The notes beneath the pieces were generated by a model, which searched no databases, was not told the DNA's origin, and saw only the letters and a list, made by a program, of their open reading frames with translations. The position numbers and the translations under genes are program-made. From the NCBI GenBank assembly GCA_002633005.1, contig NMRA01000056.1:507165-571164 (forward strand): DNA of 64,000 bases, in the 5' to 3' direction. Source of the stretch: Phoronis australis. Its lineage: Eukaryota; Phoronida; Phoronidae. This document shows, one piece after another, positions 36,201 through 48,200 of this stretch. How positions within the stretch are numbered: position 1 is the stretch's first letter; each line of letters starts with the position of its first letter.

Positions 36201-39200
36201 CTCCATCTCATACCACCTTGCCTAGTTCTTTGTGTACGTGGTCAACAATGCTTTTTGAATCTGCCATCGGTTTCACGTTACTAGTAATTTACTACGTGTG
36301 GGTACTTTATCATCCTTACAACATGAAATTCGCGTAGAACCGTTATATCGAATTGAAAAATCATCACTCGATGTAAAAAATCAATAAACACCTCTACTTG
36401 CATGGCGCCTGGGGACTTGCTGCATTCATCGGAAAATTGTGATTTTACGAATATAGACATTGCTTCGTCGATTTCCTGTTGCTGGCGGTGTTAACTATCA
36501 ATTGTGCTTTCACGAAATATATAATGCACTTGCCTATTGGCAAAGGTGAATGGGATTTGTACGGTAATCACTTAGCACAGTTCATCATTGGTTATGGTTT
36601 CTGGTTTAATGCTACATTCTTTATGAGATTACTACATTCTAACCTTGTCTAATGAGATTGACGGGCTGATCTGTGGGGCATGTAACTGGATTTGTTGTGT
36701 TTTTTTTTCTGAGATACGAGTTTTCAACAGTCTCGTTGTTGTCCATACAGAGTTGTGTCTAGTGTCTTGGGCCAGTTGGTACTAACGTGTCTCTTGTGAA
36801 ACTAATCAACTACGGGTTCTCTTAAGGTTATGTTGGACCTCAGTCAAATATGTGAAGTAAACGTGAGAAAAGTGAACGTTTTGTGAAAGCAGAAGGCATG
36901 TGTTTTACCAATCCGCCAATGACTGGGACACCTGACAATGTCTTGTTAGTAAAATTTAGGTAAAAAGAAAGGCACATTCATAGCAAAACAATGGTATTAA
37001 TAAGATGACCAAATTTGGTTCGATATTAATGTTCAAGATGAAATCTCAAAAATGATGCAGTTTAATCATTTATAACTTAGTTTTTTCATTTTTTTCGTAA
37101 AAGTCCTCTTTTTGATGACACCTCACCCAACGTGTATCAATTAAAAAACAGTTTTTAACAACCTTTGGAGAATAGTCTGACATTTTTATGCGAAAGTCGT
37201 TAAATATATGTGATGGTATCAAGGAATTTATTAAAAATGCTGGAAAATAACTCTCTGCTTTAGATTTATACACAAATGCAGAATCCTGTCAACCAACTGC
37301 CCTATCAGCATTTAGCGATGAATTCGGGGAAACAGTTTCGCTTTGTTTGTTCACTGCATTCGTTAGGTTTCACAGCTAATTGTCTTTTCTCTCTCCGTTA
37401 TAGCGCGGCTCTGACGAACTGCTTTCTCAGTCTCCCCTGGTGGCCAATGGTAACGGAATGAGCCCACAGATGTCGCCTGGTCTAGAGAGTAATGATGCCA
37501 AAAAGGTATATTCTCCTTTTAATTACAAAGTTTCTAGTACCATTTCCAAACAATGCTTGAAGCTGTAGGTTGACTAGTTTAGCTGGCTAAAACTCGAGCT
37601 CCATCAAGATCTTCCTATCGTAAAATCTGTCGTGTGTTCCACTCTATAATAGGATTCTATTTCTGTTTCCAACGAGAACTTCAAAAACATCAGTGACTTA
37701 AAGACAATCTCGTCGTGGCAAGGAATGTGAAACCAATTTTATGAGAGGGGAAGTGCCCAATTCAATTTTCACGTTTAAGCCAGCTAAATTGGTCAAAATG
37801 CCGCTGTAATAATGCCTCTTTTGGTCTTTTCACTTTCCCCTATGTAAAAACCTCCAGTTTCGTAAACGCATTTTGTGTGTAGTCAGCTGGGACACTCAAC
37901 TGTTCACTGGGACTTGCACATGTTGCAATGTTGGTGATTTTGTTCAAATTTTGAACCAATTCAAGTAATCGCTTGGTTTCCCCGAATGCACTGTGTCTGC
38001 TGTGAAACTCCTTGGCTGTATTTTCAGTGTGTTGTACAGTCTCCATCTGGTTTTCAACTTGGTTTGAATAAAATTGCAGACTTAGTCCAAACGTGGCCTA
38101 ACTACAGTATGTGTTTTTGCAAGGTCTTAGTCCATGTTAAGTTCCTAGCTTGTGTTCACTTCCTCAACATGATGGATTTTCCCTTCAGTGTCTGTTTAAG
38201 GTAATTATCGTCACTCACTAAGCTCCCGTCTTGATTGATAGCTTATGCATTCTCTGGTCATCCTGAAAGTATTACCTGCAGAATCCATTCCCCTGCTCTT
38301 AGACTAATAGTTTTCATGTCCGCCTCATCACCTGGCTGTGTTTTCGTTGACCCATCTCCGCTACCAAGTGTACACCTGAGTAAACCCGGCTTAGGATTAC
38401 CAAGGCTGCCATCTGTCTACGCCTCAGCAGCAATCATGGGGAAATGCACCGTTTCAGGTTTTACAAAAAGAGTAACTTGAGTGTCTGGTTATTATTTAGA
38501 TCTTGAAAACATGACCTGTAACTGTTGCAGTTGTGAAAAGACAAAGTATGCTGGTTATTGGATTTACCCGTTGCGATTGGGCTCTCCGCCTATCTTCTCA
38601 CTTTTTTTCCCATCCAATTGGTCCTGTAGACTTTACTTTCATTTTTGCTTGTCAGATGCATGCCTGGGGTTCTCGGTTGATTACCTAGTTAGAAGTGCCC
38701 CGTGGTGTACAAACCCAGGTCCATCTGTGTTTCTCATCTGATGGAAAAGTAATTAGCCACACTTAAAAAGTGTTCAGTTCACCTGATGCCACTCGTTAAC
38801 AAAAGCATTTTTACTTGCCATCTAAACGATGATAATTATCCCCCCTGAAGGCGAAGCAGATGTAGTAATGGCAGCAGTGTGTCCACATGTCCGTCCATGC
38901 AGAGAATAAATCTCTTCTGTGCACAATTACTCCGGACATTTTAGAGAGGATTATTGCGTAGCACCACCCATTGTTGGTGTTTTTTTTTTTTTGAATTTTG
39001 ACCAGTTCTTGATTTTCTGATCCGTGTGTGGTCCGTGTGCAACTCCCTCATTTCTAAAAGTTGCTGCATATCGTCGACGTGTTCTTGGATTTTGACCTGT
39101 TCTTGATTGCACACAATCTGGCGAATGCTTTTCTACGTACAACTCTTACAGATTCTTTAAGGTACACACTGCCCCCAGTTGGCTCATAATCGTACTAGCT

Positions 39201-42200
39201 GATTGCGTTTTAACTCTTGAACTGTGAAGCGAAACATTGCTCTTAGTCTTCCTGAGACAAGCGTTGCAACGTGGCAAAACTGTTTTCGTGTCATGAGCTT
39301 CCGTTGTGCTAATTGACCTATCGTCAGGACTTTGAGTGACGGCTTAGCTGAGGAATCAGAACGCATCATTCTTGACACACCTTCGTTTCCAAGCCGCCAT
39401 TTTACCAGACAAACAATACGTTGCCGGGTAAAACTTACCGTTTGTTTGTCAACATTACGCAAGGGGGCGGAGCTTGCGATTGGGCAATTCTCAGAAAACT
39501 ATTAATCTCGTGCACATTACATCTGTTTAAGTATGTTACTGTCATTTTCAAAGTGAAAGAGTAAAACAGAAGTATGCTTAGAGTTATACTGAGCTGTGTT
39601 TGTTTCAGAATGTCAAACTTTTAAAATAAGATCAAATAACTAATGAGGCAGTTTACAAAAATAGCACCTATGATCTCCATTCTGGTCGGAGCCAGAGAGG
39701 ACTTAACTTGTTTTATTTCACAACTTTGTTGTTCATGACGCATGGCAAAATTGATCAATACATTCGACACTCGCCATTGAGTGAAATGTGATGCCCCAAG
39801 GTAATAGTCATACTATCCAAGCAGCGCACGCTCAACATAGCTTTAAGCAGTACTGAGTCGTTTGGTGTAGATCATAAAAATCAAAGATTTGTAAACATAT
39901 CTCCTAAAGATTTGTAAACATGCCTTCTGTCTTTCCAAACATTGCTCAAGTTTTCCAAACACGACTGGAGATTTCGAAATATCACCTCCCCGTTTGAAAT
40001 ACATAGGTTAATTCTTTGTACTATTATTGTATTTTCTTATGCTTGTGTTTCAATAAAAAAGTGTACATGCGGTAAGTCTTCACTTACTATGCACACTCGT
40101 CACATTCCGCGCTCCAAAGGAAAAATAATATTTTGTCCCTCGCTTATTTTGCATGAGGCTGCTTGGTGGGAATTTCTTTCCTCACCTGATTAGTCCATCA
40201 GTCAGTCTTGCATTTCGGAAAATATCAAACTAAGCCGTATAGGAAAGTTTTGTCATTCATGGCTTTTGTATTTTTTTTGTCTTCCAGGCAAAGCTGGACC
40301 AGAATTCCATAAACACAGGCCCGTCGAAAGTTGTTCACATACGCAGTGTGCCAATGGACGCTACAGAGGCCGAGGTGGTCCAACTGGGACTGCCGTTTGG
40401 AAAGTGTTGCAATGTCATGCTCATGAAAAAGAAGGGACAGGTAAAAATTCTCTTGACGTGGACTAAAGCAGAAGACCCCACAGTAATAGGTCAAAATACT
40501 ATTTTCTCTTCATGGCATCTAGTTCTACGCATGGCAAAAATTACTGCTAAAGACCGCTGCGGTGTTCTCCACTACTCACAATTAAACTTGATAGGAATTG
40601 TGCAACTTAAAAAATCCATGTTCATGCTGTGGCCGTTTCATATCTTAAGCCTTAGAATCAACCCCATACTAAACTGGTGCAGTCAAAATTTGCCAATTTA
40701 CTTGACAAACGACTAATTTTCCCAAGATTTTAAACTCTTATTGTTTTTTCAAACTCGACGCTGGTGAACCAAATTTGAAGCAGTAAAAATCAAATTGTCG
40801 GCATCATCAACAGTGTTACAAATGAGCCTTTTGAACTGTAATGCTGTTGCTTCCTGCCATGAGTAGTTACAAATGCATACAGAGTTGGTGCTTTTGGTGT
40901 GTAGCGTATCATTGATATGGATTGAAAAACCCTTATACTGGATTAGGAAGCATTGGACATGCAACTCTTTTATGTTTTAAGAGCACAAATGCTATTCCGC
41001 TTAACTTAGTTTGCGATGTCTGGTGAGACTAGACAAAGCGCAATTCTTCCATTACCTAACATTTTGTGATGCTGAACTATTTCGCGTGAATAATTGCAAA
41101 AAAAATATGTATTAGCAATGTCATTTTTACAACATGGTTATTGCAAAGAGTTTCTATGTGAAGTTATGTTGCGTCTTATCAGCAATGCCTATTTACGCTA
41201 ACAAGCCATCTTCAAATGTACGCCCGTGTGCCTATATTCATAAAATTTTCGGAATACTAATGTTACAAAGCAAGCACTCGTCACCACTTGTTTCACGATG
41301 CAGTTGTCGTTTGTAAGCCCCGTTTCCTAAAGTGTGCCGGGCTTACTTTTGGGGTACTAGAAAAGTAAAATAATGCGCCAATTTTCGGGGCTTATTTTTT
41401 TAAATTTCCAGCATGAAAATTCATTCCCAGCACTCCCTAGGAGTGTTGGCGGTTGTTGACCTGTTCAATGAACTGGCAAGCTTCACACAGCCATCCATCC
41501 CCCTGGTCTTCTTGTTTGCACAGTTCTGAAAAGATCTCATTGTGCTCTAGTCCACAGTTTTCTTTACCCAATAGGTTGGCAGTGGTGATTATTCCAGCCA
41601 CTTATCTACTGTGTTACTGATGTGCAGGCTGGATGTAAGCCAGTGTCACTCAAGTGTGCTGCGTTGCTTGACATGCTGTCAAGCTATGAAAACCGTTGCT
41701 TGACAAACTGTCAAGCTATGGTTTTCAAAAAACATTGTAATGTTCTACCTTCACAGTTGCTTCGAAACCTACGTGTTCTTCAAAAGAATTCGCAATCCCA
41801 AATTAAAAGAAATGTATCGTTAAAAGAGGTCAGTTACAAAAATGCGACTCCGTTGTCTATTAGTGCTTTTGCAAATTTGAACCCTGGATGACTACTCTGT
41901 ACCCTCGTTTCCAAATGACTTGTAATAACTAGGTCAGTAGTTAGCTTACTTTTCACTTCATTTCTCAAATCACACTGTAACTTTTCAGAAAAGATACTTT
42001 GGATAAAAAAGCGATAGTGAAGGCACTAGGTTAGATACCGCTGTGAGGCTTGTCTCAGATATTCACTTTCCTTACCGATCACATCCCGTCTAAGTGCATG
42101 TCAAAGAGACTTCTATAAAATCTATGTGGTAGTTTTGTCGTTATTGAAAATTACCTACCCACTGCTCATTATCAAACTGAGTCAGAACCCCACTCCAAGT

Positions 42201-45200
42201 CATCATTGTGTGGGTGAATGATGATTCAGGCATCACTAATTGAAAGCATATAAAATGTACACTGTGTACGGTACACAGTTTCATTCTCATTCTGCCTGTG
42301 TTTCCTGCAGATAAGCCTGCTTGGTTCAGCAGTTTCATTTGGACGCAGCATTGGTCCCATCCTGCACAGTATATTTATGGGTTGTATCTAAACGCTTGCT
42401 ATTGCCTGTGGGATCTCGCCTGGTCTACATGTTTTTATTATCCTCTCGTGCTAAAATGGAACCCTTTAAAAGCAGCTCTCAACAGCTTTTTGGCGGTCAT
42501 TTCACAGAGCATAATGTAACAGAAAGTTTCATGTGAAACGGATCGGCTTTTTCCGAGATATGTGGTTTCAAAATTAACTAGATTAGAGCATTTTTCTCGG
42601 CTCCTTCATATCCTTAGCTAAGTTTCAATACTCATTAAGATGTCTCCAAACTGTTACACATGTGTTGCAATTATCTGCAGAAGTTTACATTACCAATGCT
42701 AGAAATACAAAAATCTAAGAATCCCAAATGCTTTCTGCCACATTATAAAAAAGATAAATCGGGCTCCTGTTCTCTTTGTTTATTGTACGTTTTTGTTGTG
42801 GATGGACCACTTGGCAGCGCCACAAAGCATCCATTATCTGGTAATTGAACATGATTGCTGGTTGGAGGCCTTGTAAAAACACCTCTGTTCTAAGGAGGGG
42901 AAGCATAAATGGGGGGCAACTGGTCTCTCAGCTGGATCAAATTACTGGGGCGATAGTTGGCTTTGCGTGCTTCTCTTGGAATTTATTGATGAATTGCCTG
43001 GTTAGTGGAGATTAACCATGGGCGTTTTTATGGCCAAAGTACGTAAGTGCTTTTTACAATTGAGCACTTTTCGGTAAAAAATGGGTGCAGTAAAATTTTT
43101 AGACGATTGAACTTGATTTTTTGACATGTTGCTGGCTCCATTGGAGGAGCTAAGCAAATCAATTTTAGCAACTTGCCTGGGGGTAAATATATTTGAGCTC
43201 ATTTTGTTTGATCTTGCATCTGTGTGGAAAAGTTTCTAATTTCTGTTTGCTCCTGTTAAATATTAACGATCCATTTGTCTAAATTTCCCTCTTTTCAAAA
43301 CCCTTACCAGGTGGTCAATGGGGTGTTTTTGTTGGCCAGTTAATGCTGTTGCAGGCCATTGTTTGACAGATAAGCACTGGTGCACATGTTGCATGATGGC
43401 CCTTAAAGTCCTGAAGAAACTTACAGTAAATAAGGTCATTTATAGCCAATAAAAGCACATTTTCCCAAACAAATGTCCCAGAATTACAATGTCATATCCA
43501 TAAGTGCGTAATTGTCTTAGCATTAAACACCAAGGTCGCGAGCACAGTTTACTGTGCGCATGAAAATTTGTTTTAACATTCGCTTAAGTACGTCTGTTCA
43601 TTCAATCAAATTCAAGAATTGGCAAGACCCAAGTCATCGTTTTGGAAACGGGATTTTGGTCTCACTTTGGTATTCCACAGCATGTAAAACGCACTGATGT
43701 TTGCAAAAGATGATTTTCAATCATCTGTGTTAATCTCACGTTAACAGGTACTGCGTGTTGTAAAGATACATTTTCATGGTAAAATCTCCAACTTAGTAAT
43801 CCGTAATATGACCAACAGGTGGAGCTTGTGACCAACAGGTGGAACTTTCTTTAACCCATTTTTTTCCATGAAACTTATGCAGTTCCAAATGAAATACTTT
43901 TCCTTGTTCAAGTTTTGTATAATGACTTCGAAAGCTTTGAAAAAGTATGGGCATTCACAACAGTGTTGGAAGCCTTTGTACAATTAATGCTGACGTATCA
44001 TTCTTCGAAAAATTGAGACAGTAAAATCTCACCGATTTAAGACACAATACGGCCGACATTTGAAATTTGAATTTTCTTATTTTTTTCCTGAAAAGACTCA
44101 TCACGTCAACTTAAAGCCGATACATGTTTAATCCCTATACTGTATAGACCACCATCATCTGACAATATTTCAAAAAATGTGAACATTCAAAAATGTTAAA
44201 GTACTTGAAAAATGAGAAAGTGGTAAATTTGACATGTATTTGCTCCGAAATCAGTAAGATTTTACTGTACTATTGTGACATGCAGCCATGGTGACATTCG
44301 AAATATTCAGCGTTTTTTTGAAAAACGCGTCAATGTGGATCAAATGGAGTTATTCTTCCTGATAACATTTTACTGCCTCTAAGCATGTACCCCACTTCAG
44401 AGCATGTACCCCCACTTCAGTTTGATGAGGAAAAGGGAACGAAAACGATCTGTAATTGTATCTCCAGTCTCCTGTGTGTGTTAGCCCATGTTCCTGGTAC
44501 ATTACTAAAATCTCACTAATTTGGGACTTGGTGTGGCTGTGAAGGAAGGTAGTTCTATGATAGCACCAAGTTAATGCTTTTCTGTGTACACGCTCTGCAC
44601 CATACCTACTATTGGACAATATTTTGAAAAACTGCGCCCATTCTCAACCATGTTTAGAAGTCCTTGAAAAATTAAAAAGGGCAATTTGGCAATTACTTTT
44701 GTCTGAAATTTAGGAGATTCTACTGCTTATCCAGTTATTACCATCGGATGGCCAGTACTTATGTGACAGTAGAATGTCACCAACACTTAAAATGTTGACA
44801 CATAATGACGCCCCCCTCAGTGTGAGTGTGTGGTTGCTATGTATTTACAGTTTAATGTCTACTACACTGTGCTGAGGTGCCTGTAGGGTGTCTGCATTTT
44901 GCTCCAGCCTCCCTGTATGGTATTTGCTTTGGCATGTCAGAGACATCTATTGGCTGTAGTGCTGTAAGGAATTTGTGCTGCGTGGAAAATCAGTGGGTCT
45001 GTGGATGGCATGGGATTCAGTCTCCGTCTTGTTCTTGAATTCACATGGATTTTTTACTTTTAAGATGGAGTTATTGTTATCTACCATGTTTGGACTGGAC
45101 TTGTTGGGTGTGTTACTGGTCTGCAGAGAGATTTTGAATTGAAGCAATTTCGGTTTGATTTTGGATTTGGAGTCTCTGGTGCAATGAACTCCCCATTTTC

Positions 45201-48200
45201 AATATTGCCCTAATTTGTTACTCGCGCCTCCTGTCGGCACATTTGCATACTAAATTCATAACCCTCTTGAGGTTTTTTCTTGTAAGTTCACTCATTACCT
45301 TTTGTAACCATGTTTGAAAAGTTCTGAGTCACCTTTGCAAATCCTGAGACATGTTGATGCTTCTGAGCCTTGTTTATAATATTGAGCCATGTTCGAATAC
45401 GGCAATTCTCCACTTATTTACAGATAAAGATATGTAAATACAAATCATATAAACAACAAATAATGAAAGCATGTCTAAATAAGAAACTAAACGTCAAAAA
45501 CACATTACTTTAAAGCCGACAAATACCTAAAATGACTGCATAGTTAAAACGAGTAAAAATCTGCTATTGGTAATAAGAGGTACTAAGTACGGTATGCATC
45601 GTTGGATAATGTGGTTTTTAGTAGAAAGGGTGAATGATTATGATGTGAAAGCACAACTGCACCATATTTGAATTTTGCGCTGGGAGATCCCTGTTCATGT
45701 ATAAGTGATGCGCTCACAACCTGTCTTATCTTGTGTTCTTCCTAACAGGCATTAATGATAGACACGCAGCTATCATATTCCTCGTGTATTCTTCTTAACA
45801 GGCTTTCCTCATGTTCGACACAGTCGCTCAGGCGTCAGCCATGGTAAATTACTACACAGCAGTGACTCCGTTGATTCGCGGCCGACGGATCTACCTCCAG
45901 TACAGCACACATCAAGAGTTGAAGACCGACCAGAACCCGTCGGCACAGGCAGCGCTGCAGGCCGCCACTGTTGTCCAATTACAGACGGCCGACGGGGGCG
46001 AGCAGAAGAAAGTGCTTCACGTGACTGTCACCAATTTGGTGCATCCCATTGTCATAGACACACTCAAACAGGCAAGTTGCAAACGTGTGATTGGCTGTCC
46101 TGTCTTTGGTTTAAAATTACGGGGAAAATTATTCAATTTGGGTCACAATATAATTAGGTTAAATGTGGAATTTCGTTATGTCAAGTTTCTGAGCAAAAAT
46201 AATTATTGAGAAATAGATTTCATTGTTGATAATTGGTTTTACTATGCAGCTATCAGCAAACTGCATTTTTGCACAATTTTGAGCATTTGTTGCAAAGTAA
46301 CGAGCCTTTAAAACAGCAAGCCATTTTAGTAATTTTGTTCCAAATAAACAATTTTTACGCAAGTTGCCTAATTGTTGCCTAAGTACCATTACTAAGTACC
46401 ATTAAATTGGACATTTAAAACTTGATTTTGTGGTGGCCCTCTCTCTGTCTCTCTGTTGTGCTGTTAAATTATGGTTTGTTTTACCTTTTCAGATATTTTC
46501 AAGATATGGCCAGGTTATGAAAATCGTCACATTCTTGAAAAACAGTAAGTATTTTACTGGCACAGTGTTTTGGAGCAACTTTGCCTTTAACACTTTTTCT
46601 ACCACAGCAGAAGAGGACAGTCCAATTCGATGCATTTCTACTGGCCATGATATTTGCTATTAGTAACTGTTTTTGACAACTCCCTGTACGTCATTCCGGT
46701 CATGACTGTATTTGCAATTTTTAATACAATTCTCACAAATATTTTTGTTGAACCCATTTCATAAACTGTAAAAATGTTAGGCAGTTGGACTGATGTTTTT
46801 TGCAGTCCACTAGGTGTGCTTAGACCACAAGTCTACGCCCATTATGCATATCGCCTGATTATGACTCATGGACACCTATCAGCATGGGGTTTCTCATGGG
46901 CGAAGTCTTTCTATGTGTCTGTTCTCAGAAAATTGGAAAGTCTATTGAAGTTAGGATTTGGTGATTTCCTACGAGCAGGTTTATGTGTGTCGAGTAGCTC
47001 TCTACGAAGCCTTTGATTGACAAAGCCACAGTTGGTGCAGTTTGAGCTTGCCGTGTGACCTTGTCAATGGCGAGTTAAGTTGCAGTGTCCAGTACTTACC
47101 TCGATAGTGATCTATACAGAGTAACTCTGTTCTGCAGTCATTTAATTCTCGGACTTATTACGTGGCGCGTTTCCTTTTCAGATGAGTTCCAGGCTCTCAT
47201 ACAGTTCTCTGATGCGATCTCTGCACAGACTGCTAAATCGGTGAGTAGTAGTATGTATTGGTCTGTTGTTAACTATCACTCGGATTCTTTGTAAAAGAAT
47301 TCTCCCTAGCCATCTGAATGGGTCAAGAGACCACGGGTGCAAGTTAAAAATTTTTGCCTGTAGTTTTATAACTTGTGCATTATCACAAGTAATTTTGGCT
47401 CTCTTGAGTCTGTTTTTCATTTTGTGCCGTTGGTAATGAGAGAAGAAGAACAGTCATAAAATTTTTATCTTTTTTTGAACAATTGAGGTTTGCGCTCCAT
47501 TGACTCACGGCAGAAATGCATTTGTGTCTAGAAATCTTCAGTTATGGAGTGGAAACAGTGAATTCTCTCCCCAACCAATCACTTCAGTGGCTGCCACTTT
47601 GCTCGGTTACGCTAGTAACGTCTTGAGCATGCTCGCGACGCACTCTCCTTTCACTCCCAGGATTTTGCGCGGTCTAACGTGATCTTGCATTGTGGCTAGA
47701 TTCTTGGGTCTATGCAGGTTATCCCTGTTCTGCTTCTTGACTCCCGAAAAAAGTTTAGTCGCAACCAACTCTTTTAATACTTGCCCTGCCTAATAAGTTA
47801 TACCTGACTCAAAGTCCGCCCATGGCTGACTCATGCTTTGTTGTTACAGTCATTAGACGGACAGAATATCTACAACGGCTGCTGTACGTTGAAGATCGAC
47901 TTCTCCAAGCTCAGCAATCTGAACATTCGCTTCAACAATGAGAAGAGTCGCGACTACACAAATCCCAACCTGCCCATGGGCGATGGGACCAACCCAATGG
48001 AGCCCAACTTGGCATTAGGTAAGTCTGATCGATGCCTCGCAGTGTCGCCACTGTTTGACCGAGTGTTCAGTTTTAGAAACCGGTGAAACGCTAGCATTGT
48101 CCACCATTTTGCTGGTTTTCTGTTCCAGTGGTAGACGCATTAGTCGATGGATGAGAAAATTGCGTTTAATTTTTTTCGTGCCTCTTATAAAAATCTCATA

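Larger units (their letters stand above)
24411..37403 (+). other. Intron (13.0 kb) between N-terminal extension and RGSDELLS exons
   Basis: Non-coding, with a 36-nt tandem repeat, a MITE-family copy, a repeat-bearing insert next to a single N (31332), a TA-rich microsatellite and a fold-back element, all listed separately. It also holds the candidate MK leader exon at 32134. No other gene was seen. Confidence 0.75.
40441..45801 (+). other. Intron within RRM1 (5.4 kb)
   Basis: Separates the two halves of RRM1. It contains pogo-like MITEs around 44.0-44.7 kb, a fragment of the GGACC-end TIR family at about 42440-42620, a small inverted repeat at 41314-41394, and a decoy acceptor at 45747-45748. 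Confidence 0.9.

Noticed and set aside
38166-38200. Candidate exon ending [11 protein letters not shown] before a gtaatt donor
   Set aside because: It lies after the RGSDELLS exon, would not join the next exon in frame, and has a weak donor.
46072-46209. Extension of the RRM1/RRM2 exon through 46209
   Set aside because: The continuation has no family similarity, while KQ|IFSRYG across the GC-AG intron matches PTB RRM2 exactly.
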